NCBI GenBank assembly: GCA_025999115.1
Contig: BNWW01000042.1
Location: forward strand, 1 to 20,126
Length of the DNA stretch: 20,126 nucleotides
From: Bacteroidia bacterium
GTDB lineage: Bacteria; Bacteroidota; Bacteroidia; Bacteroidales; Azobacteroidaceae
Direction of reading: 5' to 3'
Below, one piece after another: positions 8,132-17,100 of the stretch (position 1 is its first letter; every line of letters begins with the position of its first letter). The position numbers were made by a program, and so were the translations under genes. The notes beneath the pieces are model-generated. The model had not been told where the DNA came from and did not search any database. It saw nothing but the letters and a program-made list of their open reading frames with translations.

Positions 8132-8154
8132 TTTTATACTGTTTTCAGGGTTAA

Positions 8155-8183
8155 TTCCGACAGGCTTTGAAAACCTGCCGGAA
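8155..8183 (-). terminator. Hairpin between the giant gene and the small exported-protein gene
   Basis: On the minus-strand RNA, 8183-8174 pairs with 8164-8155 over 10 bp (one G-U, loop of 9). On the plus strand the same position is an A-C mismatch, so the structure favours minus-strand RNA. No long U run follows. It may be a partial terminator or an RNA-processing or stabilising hairpin that lowers expression of the downstream gene. Confidence 0.5.
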
Positions 8184-8200
8184 TTTGAATTGTTATTATT

Positions 8201-8437
8201 TTATTTTACTGTCACTTTTACTGTATCATTTCCAACTTTTACAAGATAAACGCCTTGTGCAAATGTGCGATTTACAATGTGTGATTTACCATTTAGCGTT
8301 TCTCCGTAGAGTTTTTGACCGGTCAGGTTGAAAATTTCTACTTTGTCGCCCCATTTGCCATTCTCTATTATCAATTGGCCATTGGAAACATACGCCTGCA
8401 ATTTGCCGGCGGTGTTGCCCGATATTCCGGTAGTAAC
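8201..8437 (-). other. T9SS type A C-terminal sorting domain
   Basis: The last roughly 78 residues start near TGISGN, have a short spacer strand (LQAYVSNGQLIIEN), then VEIFNLTGQKLY, a turn, and FAQGVYLVKVGND before the C-terminal lysine. This is the known layout of the T9SS type A signal that directs outer-membrane passage and is removed on the surface. It is the strongest evidence that this genome has a T9SS. Confidence 0.9.
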
Positions 8438-11400
8438 ATTCGGGGCAAACAGGATAGCGAAACGGCTTTCGGTATTTGCCACACCCGAAGTAAACGCATG
8501 GGCTTCGCCATTTGTCAGGTCGAAATCAACGCCTGCAAGCTTGTCTTTGAGGATGATCTGCAAGTCGCTGTCAATATTGCTGACGGTGGTTGCCCGAATA
8601 GTGAATGAGCCTGCCGCGCCTGTGTTGAAACCAAGCGTTATTTCGCTGTTTTGCGGTATGGCGTTCATACTGTTGATAACCAATTTTTCGCTTCCGGCAA
8701 GGGTGTAAATTTCAGGAATGGCCGCGTTGCCGTTGCTCATTTTTTCGCTGTCGAAACGGTTCAATCCATTGCCTGCATTTTCGTTGAATACCAATACTGT
8801 CTGGTCTTTGTTTGCGCCGTTGCTCACTTCGAGGCGGACAAGTCCCTGCGTTTCGGCTTGCGCTACGCGGAGAGGTGCATCGCCTGCGCCTTTGTGCAAG
8901 CGCTGAGCATTGGCGAAGTCAAGCGTCAAATCTGAAATATCGGCTTTTTCTTCCAATACTTTTACCCAAAATGCCTGCAAGGGTGCAATATGTGCTGTGG
9001 TTTCGTCGTCCGTGCCTACCTGCGCATCGGCATTGTAGGTTTTGAAAACCATTTCAGTTCCTTCGTAAGTGCGTGTCCAAATGGTGCTTTGCACATTGGT
9101 TTTTGTTACGCCGTCCCAATCCAGATAACTCGGATAAGGATTACCCACCAGGTTGAATCCGCGTTTGGCGGCAGTTGTGCCGGTGCGTGATACGGGTACG
9201 GAAACCGCTCCGTTGTTCAATGCGCCTGTGAACGTATAAACTGCATCATTTTCCGCAAGATTCAGCACATAACCGCGACCGGCTGCCAGGTCTTCTTCCG
9301 CCGCAATCGGGTCGGTGTATGAAGTGGTCGTTTCGGTATAGTAGCCTATGCGGTTGCCACCGGTATTGAACAGTGTGGTTTTCGCTCCCGTTACGGGCGA
9401 GGAAACATACCACCATTCGCGACCGCTGCCGCCGGTTTTGCCTGCGAGGTATTGCTCTACGTTGGCTATGCCTGTGCCGCCGATTGCGTCAGGGGTAAGG
9501 ATTGTTGCCGTGCCGTTCGTGCCGTCGCTTTTCAGGGTAAGCGTGCCTGCGTTAGTCATTGTGCCGGTTACCGTAAGTTGTATGCCTGCGTTGACGGTAA
9601 CGGTATCGTCCTGTTCTATGAGCAATTCGTCAAGCGTGGTATCTACCGAAATAACCGTGTTTTTTCCCGTTACCGTTACGCCAGCCACTTCAATAAATCC
9701 GCTATTCCCGCCATTCACATAACTCACCCCGCTTTTGCCGTCCTGCTTTGCCCACGTTGCCGTGGCTTCGGCAGGCGTTACGGTGAGGTCGTCGGTGCTG
9801 CCAACGGCGAAAACCATTTCCTCGCCGGTTTTTTCGATAAACACGCTGTTGTTGTCGTCGGTAATACCAAATTTGCCGCCTGTGCCGGTTGCCGTAACAG
9901 TGCCGCCGCTTACCAGCACGGCGTTATTGTCTCCGTATGCGTAAATAACCGCGTTAGTGTTGCTGCTGCTGCTTACCTCTCCGCCGGAGATAATCGCGGT
10001 CTTATTCTCGCCGTTAAGATAGATTGCGTATCCGGCATTTGAAGTTATTTTGCCGCCGGTTACTTCCAGCCTACCGCTGAGCATAATCGCGAGTCCGCTG
10101 TTAGCGGCGATTTCAGCGTTTCCGCTGACGACTGTGTTCGTGCCTGTATAGAGAGCGTTTCCAATCCCGTTTTGTATCACTTTTCCGCCTGCGACTTCAA
10201 AAACACCGGTGCCGTCAGCGTAAATGATACTATTGGTTATGCTTCCGCTTACGTCTGCTTTCCATATCACTTTTTTGCCTGCGGGAATATCAAGGTGAAA
10301 GCTTTCCGCCACGCCACGGTAATTGCCTGTAACCGTAACCACATCGCTCTCGTCGAGTGCGGCTTCAATGGCGGCGTTGACGTCCGTTACGGTGGTTAAT
10401 GCCTCGCCGCCGTTGACGTAGAGTGCGTTGGGCGCCGCCGTTACCGTTACCGCCATTACTCCTGCGGTGTTTTTCCACGGATTGACGTCTGCCGTGGAGC
10501 CGGAGGCGAGGAGGATTTCGCCGCCATCTTCAATAATACAGCCCAAGCCGTTGCTGTCGTCTGTATTGGAGAAACTGCCGGAGATTATCGTTACCTTGCC
10601 GCCCGTGCAGTATATCGCGGCTAATTCGCCGTTGCAGGCGCTGCTTTCGACTGTTAATTCGCCGTCGTTTACCGTTACCGTGCCGGTAACAGTGCTTGAC
10701 AGGAGCGTTGCCTTGCCGCCATTACAGAATATCGCGGCTAATTCGTCGTTGTCGGAGGCGCTGCAGGATACGTTTTTGAGTGTTAATTCGCCGCCGTACA
10801 TGCCAACAGCGGCGGTAAGGCTGCCGTTTTTAACCGTTACCGTGCCGGTATCTACCATCAAACTTATGTTGGTAAGGCTGCTGAGGGGGTAACCGCCGAG
10901 GGCGTAACCGTCTAAATCTATGGTATAGGTCTTATCCGTGCGCAGCCGAACGTCGTACATATCTGTGGTTACGTTGTTCAGCATGGTAATTGTTCCGTTG
11001 TTCTCAACGGCTTCGGCGGCTTCGACGAGGGTTTCATACTTTGTCTCGCTGTTGCTGACCGCGAAGTTTTCTACGGGCGCAATAACAGCATGTCCGGTGG
11101 TAATGGTTACAGCCGTTGCGTTCGCGTGGTTTTTCCACGGAAAGACATCTGCCGCAGAACCCGGCGCGAGACGGATTGCTCCCTCAAGACAGCCGTTTTT
11201 GTCACCGTCGAGGGTGCCGGTAAAGGCGCCGGAGATAATTGTTACCGTGCCGTTCCGAAGGTCTATGGCTTCGTTCTGTCCGCTGTAGGAGCCGCTTTCG
11301 ACAATCAAATTGCCGCCGTACACGAAAATAGCGGCGGTAAGGTTGCCGTTTCTAAGCGTTACCGTGCCGGTATCTACTACCAGTGTTTCCCATCCGAGGC

Positions 11401-12388
11401 GCGTGAGCGTTTTGTTGTCGAAATCTATGGTATAGGTTTTAACCACGTCCAGCGTAACTTGGGATAGATTGCTTACCGTTACGTCATTCAGCATGGTGAT
11501 TGTTCCGTTGGCTTCAACGGCTGCGGCGGCTGCGGCGAGGGTGGCGTATTCGTTGTCGTTGTCGATTTTGAAGTTTGTCCCCGTTACCGTTACGCCGGGC
11601 ACTTCAATAAACCCGCTATTCCCGCCATTCACATAACTCACCCCGCTTTTGCCGTCCTGCCGTGCCCACGCTGCCGTGGCTTCGGCAGGCGTTATGGTGA
11701 GGTCGTCGCTCGTGCCTGCAAGGTATTCCGTTTCCGTGCCGGTTTTTTCGATAAACACGCCGTTGGTGCCTGCGTTAACGCCAAATTTGCCGCCTGTGCC
11801 GGTTGCCGTAACAGTGCCGCCGCTTACCAGCACGACGTTATTGTCTCCGTATGTGTAAATAACCGCGTTAGTGTTGCTGCTGCTGCTTACCTCTCCGCCG
11901 GAGATTATCACGGTTTTATTCTCGCCGCCAAGATAGATTGCGTTTCTGTCTTCCGAGGTGATTGTGCCGCCGCTTACCTCCAGTAGTGTAGCGGCGTTGT
12001 CGTTGAGATAAATTGCGTGTCCGCTGTTAGCGGCGATTTCAGCGTTTCCGCTAACGACCATGTTCGCGTTGTCTGCCAAGATAGTGTTTCCAGTCCCGTT
12101 TTGTATCACTTTTCCGCCTGCGACTTCAAAAAGACCGCTGCCTTCAGCGTAAATGAGAGGGTCGTTACCGGTGCTTCCGCTTACATTGGCTTGCCATACC
12201 ACTTTTTTGCCTTCGGGAATGGTAAAGTCAAAATATTCCTCCACGCCGCCTAAACTGCCTGTTACCGTAACGGTTTCGGTATCGGTATCTTCGAGCGCGT
12301 CTGTAATGGCGGCGTTGGTTGCCGCAACGGTGGTTAATGCCTCGCCGCCGTTGACGTAGAGTTTGTTCTCATAGACCGTTACCGCCAT
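8201..12388 (-). CDS. Giant T9SS-secreted beta-helix adhesin-like protein, 3' part of a frameshifted gene
   Basis: This 1395-residue open frame starts at an internal Met (MAVTVYENKLYVNGGEALTT) that is not a true start. The same frame reads back without a stop to about 12540 (GGKVTLISGAFTG, then VNPWKNTAGV), continuing the upstream frame at 12538-20004. There is no signal peptide here. Modules in order are A6 (about 1-269), B4 (270-441), B5 (441-654) and A7 (655-909). A short spacer leads to a pre-sorting region with EWWYVSSPV, FNLVGNPYPSYLDW and APLQAFWVKV, typical of Bacteroidota surface proteins. The end is a T9SS type A sorting domain (about 1318-1395) with VEIFNLTGQKLY and FAQGVYLVKV before VKVTVK. 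A modules are rows of GGxI/GGxV rungs, predicting a right-handed parallel beta-helix. G+C is clearly above the neighbouring genes. Without suppression of the frameshift, this part would lack an export signal. Confidence 0.85.
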   Translation of the reverse strand: MAVTVYENKLYVNGGEALTTVAATNAAITDALEDTDTETVTVTGSLGGVEEYFDFTIPEGKKVVWQANVSGSTGNDPLIYAEGSGLFEVAGGKVIQNGTGNTILADNANMVVSGNAEIAANSGHAIYLNDNAATLLEVSGGTITSEDRNAIYLGGENKTVIISGGEVSSSSNTNAVIYTYGDNNVVLVSGGTVTATGTGGKFGVNAGTNGVFIEKTGTETEYLAGTSDDLTITPAEATAAWARQDGKSGVSYVNGGNSGFIEVPGVTVTGTNFKIDNDNEYATLAAAAAAVEANGTITMLNDVTVSNLSQVTLDVVKTYTIDFDNKTLTRLGWETLVVDTGTVTLRNGNLTAAIFVYGGNLIVESGSYSGQNEAIDLRNGTVTIISGAFTGTLDGDKNGCLEGAIRLAPGSAADVFPWKNHANATAVTITTGHAVIAPVENFAVSNSETKYETLVEAAEAVENNGTITMLNNVTTDMYDVRLRTDKTYTIDLDGYALGGYPLSSLTNISLMVDTGTVTVKNGSLTAAVGMYGGELTLKNVSCSASDNDELAAIFCNGGKATLLSSTVTGTVTVNDGELTVESSACNGELAAIYCTGGKVTIISGSFSNTDDSNGLGCIIEDGGEILLASGSTADVNPWKNTAGVMAVTVTAAPNALYVNGGEALTTVTDVNAAIEAALDESDVVTVTGNYRGVAESFHLDIPAGKKVIWKADVSGSITNSIIYADGTGVFEVAGGKVIQNGIGNALYTGTNTVVSGNAEIAANSGLAIMLSGRLEVTGGKITSNAGYAIYLNGENKTAIISGGEVSSSSNTNAVIYAYGDNNAVLVSGGTVTATGTGGKFGITDDNNSVFIEKTGEEMVFAVGSTDDLTVTPAEATATWAKQDGKSGVSYVNGGNSGFIEVAGVTVTGKNTVISVDTTLDELLIEQDDTVTVNAGIQLTVTGTMTNAGTLTLKSDGTNGTATILTPDAIGGTGIANVEQYLAGKTGGSGREWWYVSSPVTGAKTTLFNTGGNRIGYYTETTTSYTDPIAAEEDLAAGRGYVLNLAENDAVYTFTGALNNGAVSVPVSRTGTTAAKRGFNLVGNPYPSYLDWDGVTKTNVQSTIWTRTYEGTEMVFKTYNADAQVGTDDETTAHIAPLQAFWVKVLEEKADISDLTLDFANAQRLHKGAGDAPLRVAQAETQGLVRLEVSNGANKDQTVLVFNENAGNGLNRFDSEKMSNGNAAIPEIYTLAGSEKLVINSMNAIPQNSEITLGFNTGAAGSFTIRATTVSNIDSDLQIILKDKLAGVDFDLTNGEAHAFTSGVANTESRFAILFAPNVTTGISGNTAGKLQAYVSNGQLIIENGKWGDKVEIFNLTGQKLYGETLNGKSHIVNRTFAQGVYLVKVGNDTVKVTVK
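9660..10417 (-). repeat. Module A7, last A copy of the super-repeat
   Basis: It starts at LYVNGGEALTTV like A5 and A6 and ends at NSGFIEVAGVTVTG. It is followed by unique sequence instead of B modules, so the super-repeat stops after a single A. A stretch around 9690-9780 is nearly identical to the matching stretch at the end of A6 (about 11605-11695), pointing to recent duplication or gene conversion. Confidence 0.8.
10418..12355 (-). repeat. A-B-B super-repeat unit 2 (A6-B4-B5), 1938 bp
   Basis: The unit runs from the GTAGAG site at 12356 to the matching site at 10418. The 1938-bp period is exactly 646 codons. A6 is a beta-helix module of about 265 residues. B4 and B5 each begin with a (Y/E)-x-TLxxAAxAV segment and carry a TYTID(F/L)D motif and a (F/N)PWKN motif. 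B5 is longer because of an internal duplication (10590-10825). Confidence 0.8.
10590..10825 (-). repeat. 117-bp internal tandem duplication in module B5
   Basis: The segments around CCTTGCCGCC at 10594 and at 10711 repeat with a 117-bp (39-codon) offset. In protein they read ELAAIFCNGGKATLLSS and ELAAIYCTGGKVTIISG. Other B modules have one copy. This accounts for most of the 44-codon size difference between the two super-repeat units. Confidence 0.7.
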
Positions 12389-14160
12389 TACCCCTGCGGT
12401 GTTTTTCCACGGATTGACGTCTGCCGTGGAGCCGGTGGCGAGGACGATTTCGCCTGTACCGTCTTCAATAAGACAACCTAAGTTGTAAAAGTCGGTTACG
12501 CCGGTGAAGGCGCCGGAGATTAGCGTTACCTTGCCGCCTAACAGGCTATCGCGAGGTTTTCGCTGCTGCAGGTAACGTTTTCGACGGTCAATTCGCCGCC
12601 GTCCACGAAAATACTTGCCACGTATGCGGTAAGGTTGCCGTTTTTAACCGTTACCGTGCCGGCTTCCACTCCCAAGGCGGTCTCATAGCCGCTGAGGGTT
12701 TTACCGCTTAAATCTATGGTATAGACCTTATCCACGTTCAGCAGAACGTCTGATTCGTCGTTTGCGGTTACGTTCTGCAGCAGGGTGATTGTTCCGTTTG
12801 CGGTTACGGCTTGGGCGGCTGCGGCGAGGGTTTCGTATTTTATCCCGCTGCCGCTGACCGAGAAGTTTTCTGCGGGCGTTCCGGCTGTAATGATTACCGC
12901 CGTTGCGCTCGCGTGGTCTTTCCACGGTATGACATTCGGCGTGGAACCCGGTGCGAGGCGGATATTGCCCACAAGACAGCCGTTGTTGGTTGCGTCGTTG
13001 GTGCAGGAGAAGTCGCCGGAGATTATCGTTACCTTCACGCCGCTCATTCTCGTCCATATTGCGTCGTCGTAGCCGCTGTAAGAGCCGTTTTCGACTGTTA
13101 ATTCGCCGCCGAATACGCGAATAAGGGCGGTAAGGTTGGCGTTTCTAAGCGTTACCGTGCCGGTATCTACGTCTAAGGCGCTCGCAAGGTTGCTGCCGAG
13201 CGTTTTGTTGTCGAAATCTATGGTATAGGTTTTATCTACGTCCAGCGTAACTTGGGAGTAATTGCTTACCGTTACGTCATTCAGCATGGTGATTGTTCCG
13301 CCGTCTATTACTGCTTCGGCGGCTTCGGCGAGGATTTCATATCTTTCCGTGCTGTTGCTGATTGCGAAGTTTTCAAATCCCGTTACCGTTATGCCGGGCG
13401 CTTCAATAAATCCGCTGTTTGTGCCATTCACATAACTTACGCCGTTTTTGCTGCTCCGCCTTGCCCACTTTGCGGTGGCTTCGGTGCCGTTTGCCGTTAC
13501 GCTGAGGGCGGCACTTGTGCCGGCGGCGAAAACCGTTTCCGTGCCGGTTTTTTCGATAAATACGCTGTTGTTGCCTTCGGCAATACTAAATCTTGGAGCC
13601 GTGCCTTTCGCCGTAACAGCGCCGCCGTTTACCAGCACGGCGTTATCGTTTGCGGCTGTGTAAATAACCGGTACAGTGCTGTTGTTGCTTACCTCTCCAC
13701 CGGAGATTATCACGGTCGTATTCCCGCCGTTAAGATAGATTGCGCTTCCGCTATTTGAGGTGATTTTGCCGCCGGTTATCTCCAGCGTAGTGGCGAGGTT
13801 ACCGCTGAGCAAAATTGTGTGTGCGCTGTTATAATAGCCGGTGCTGGCGATTTCAGCGGTTCCGCTAACGACCATGTTTACGTTGTCTGCCATGATAGCG
13901 CTTCCTGAACCGTTTTGTACTACTCTCGCGCCTGCGACCTCAAAAAGAGCTCTGCCGCCAACGTTAATGATATAAGTGCCGGTGTTTCCGCTTACGTCTG
14001 CTTTCCATATCACTTTTTTGCCTTCGGGAATATTAATGCTAAAATATGCCGTTACGCCAAATAAACTGCCCGTAACCGTAACCACGTCGTTATCTGCGAG
14101 CGCGGCTGTAATGGCGGCGTTGGTTGCCGCTACGGTGGTTAACGCCTCGCCGCCGTTGAC
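12356..14160 (-). repeat. A-B-B super-repeat unit 1 (A5-B2-B3), 1805 bp, one base short
   Basis: The matching GTAGAG sites at 14161 and 12356 are 1805 bases apart, which is 602 codons minus one base. Module order A5, B2, B3 equals that of the next unit. The missing base falls in B3 near 12540. Confidence 0.8.
12535..12548 (-). other. Frameshift site splitting the giant gene
   Basis: The 5' frame ends at 12538 with NLAIAC followed by TAG. Aligned to sister B-module copies (AAIFCNGGKAT at about 10720, AAIYCTGGKVT at about 10603), the codon between TGT and GGC GGC has only two bases (TA) instead of three. Restoring one base gives continuous coding into GGKVTLISGAFTG. No homopolymer or slippery heptamer is present, so programmed -1 slippage looks unlikely. 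A real deletion or a sequencing error both fit. Confidence 0.85.
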
Positions 14161-17100
14161 GTAGAGTTCGTTCTCATACACGGTTATGCCGGGCGTTTCA
14201 ATAAAGCCAATGTTTGTGCCATTCACATAACTTACGCCGCTTTTGTTGTCCTGCCTTGCCCACGTTGCGGTGGCTTCGACAGGCGTTACTTCGAGGTCGG
14301 CACTTGTGCCGGTAACGAAAGAGGTTGTTGTGCCGGTTTTTTCGATAAATATGCCGTTTTTGCCTTCGGCAATGGCAAATCTGCCGCCTGTGCCATTTGC
14401 CGTAACCGTGCCACCATTTATCAGCACTACGTTATTGTCTGCGTTTGCGGCAATAACAGATTGAGGGTTGCTGCTGCTGCTGTTGCTGTTGCTGATTGTG
14501 CCGCCGGAGATAATTGCGGTCTTGTTCGTGCCGACAAGACGGATTGCGTTTCCGGTATTTGAGGTAATTGTGCCGCCGGTTATCTCCAGCGTAGCGGCGT
14601 CGGCGCCGTTGAGATAAATTGCGGCTGGTCCGGTAGTGTTGGAGATTACAGCGTCTCCGCTGACGACCACGCTCGTGCTGTATGCCGTGATAGCACAGTC
14701 AACCCCGTTTTGTATCACTTTCCCGCCTGCGACCTCTAAAACACCGCCACTGCCAACATAAAGGGGAAAAACATAAATGATATCGGTGCTGGTGCTTCCG
14801 CTTACGGCGGCTTTCCATATCACTCGCTTGCCTGCGGAAATGTTAAATCTGAATTGTTCCGTAACGTTGGATAGTTCGCCCGTAACGGTAACGGTATCGC
14901 TCTCGCTCACGGCAAGCGCGGCGTTAATGGCGGCGTTGATATCCGCAACGATATATAAGCCCGCGCCGCCGTTGACGCTGATACCCGCCTGGTGGGTTAC
15001 GGTTACGGAGGTGGCGGCGTTTTTCCAGTTTTCAACGTCGGCTATGGAGCCGGTGGCGAGGAGGATTTCACCTGCTTCTTCAAAAAGACAACCGTTGCCG
15101 CTCTCGTCGTCGGTGCAGGAAAAGGTGCCGGAGATTATCGTTACCTTGCCGCCCATACCGGAATATATCGCGTTGTTATAGCCGCTGTAGGCGCCGCTTT
15201 CGACTATTAATTCGCCGCCGTTCACTACGCCAATACCGCCGGTAACGTTGCCGTTTTTAATCGTAACCGTGCCTGCAAATATTGACAAGAAAGTAGAGGT
15301 CGTGCTGCTTGTGAACGTTTTACCGTTCAAATCTATTGTATAAGTTTTATTCACGCCCAGTACAATAGCGCTGCTTACCGTCAGGTTTTGCAGCAGGGTA
15401 ATGGTGTCGCCGTTGTTAACGTTTGCGGCGGCTGCAATAAGGGTGCCGTATTCTGTCGTGCTGTTGCTGACTGCGAAGTATTCCTCTATCGTTATGCCGG
15501 GAGTTTCGATAAATCCGGTGTTTGAGCCGTTTTCGTAACTTACGCCGCTTTTGCCGTCTTGCTTTTTCCACTCTGCCCATGCGGTGCCGCCGGAAGGCGT
15601 TACGTTGAGGTTGGTGTGCGTGTTGGCAACGAAAGTGCTTGCCGTGCCGGTTTTTTCGATTATTATGCCGTTTTTGCCTGTATAAACGCCAAATCTGTCG
15701 GCTGAGCCATTCGCCTTTACAGCGTTACCGTCAAGTATCAGCACTACGTTATTGTTTTCGCTTGCGTAAATAACCGCGTTATTGTTGCTGCTGTTGCTTA
15801 CTTCTCCGCCGGAGATAATCACGGTCTTGTTTTCGTTGCCAAGATAGATTGCTCTTCCGGTATTTGAGGTGATTGTGCCGCCGGTTATCTCAAGCGTAGC
15901 GGCGAGGTTACCGCTGGGCACAATCGTGTGTCCGCTGTTAGCGGCGATTTCAGCGTCTCCGCTAACGACCATGTTCATGTTGCTTGCCGTGATAGCATTT
16001 CCGGAACCGTTTTGTATTACTTTCCCGCCTGCGACTTCAAAAACACCGTTGCCGCCGGCGGTAATGATAGAATTGTTGTCGATACTTCCGCTTACGTCTG
16101 CTGTCCATACCACTCGCTTGCCTGCGGCGGATATGAAGAACTGAAAACTTTCCGTTACGCCGTCCAAACCGCCTGTAACGGTAACGGTATCACTCGTTCC
16201 GAGCGCCATTGTAATGGCGGCATTGACTGCCGCAACGGTGGTGAGCGGGGTTGCCTGTTCGGGGTCGTTGACGAAGATTTTGTTCAGGGCGTCCGCCTCT
16301 ATTTTCAGCACGTTGCTGAGGTTGCCGTCCGCGTCTTCCACCACTATGTAAATGTCTTTGTCGCCCCGCGTGAGGGTTACGGGCAGATTGGTTACTGCGC
16401 CTGCGGGTACCTCGCCGAGGGAATTATCGGCGGTTTTGATTGCCGCGCCGGTGGGTGCGGGTTCCGCGCCGCGTTCCGTTACAAGGTAATACGCCGTTCC
16501 CGCCTCGTTGGTGGTGAAGCCGATAGTGGCTGCCGTGTTGCTTGTGCGGTTTATGCTGCCGCTGCCTTCGTCAAGCACGGGCGGGATAATATCGTTCCTT
16601 ACCGTTACGCCTTCTACTTCAAAAAATCCGGTGTTTTCGCCGTTGGTGTAGGTAATGCCGCTTTTGCCGTCCACGATAGCCCACACGGCTGCGCCTTCGG
16701 GTGAGGAGAGCAGGTCGGTAGCCGAGCCGGCGGCGTAGAGGGTGGCGCCTGCGGCTTGGTTCCACGCGGTGATAACGCCGTTGCCGGATTGCGTGAAATT
16801 AGGAGTTCCACTATTGGTACGGTAGAGAACGACGGCTTGTTTCCTTTGGTCGTCGGTGAGGAGGTCGTAGTTGCCGGTGGCAAGCGTGCCGTAGCCGAAT
16901 ACAAACCCGCTGCTGAGGGAGGTAGTTTGGGTGAGACGGGTGAATTCCAAGGCGTAACCCTCTTTGGCGCGCACCACGCCGCCCGTTACCGAAACCGTAG
17001 AAATTGAGTATATAGCAGAGGAAATATCTTCGGTGCGACCTGACGACTCCACTCTGCCGCCGCTGATAAGGACATTCACGGTGGACACTATATAAATAGC

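Noticed and set aside
9452..10042. A 196-codon plus-strand open frame
   Set aside because: It is antisense to module A7 and its spacer, with unnatural composition and equivalents in sister repeats.
12535..12548. Programmed -1 ribosomal frameshift joining the two giant frames
   Set aside because: A -1 shift would restore the frame, but there is no slippery heptamer or homopolymer, and sister modules have the full codon at this place, so a deletion or sequencing error is simpler.
15928..16704. A 258-codon plus-strand open frame
   Set aside because: It is a shadow of the repeat modules in the giant gene; similar antisense frames recur at each repeat copy.
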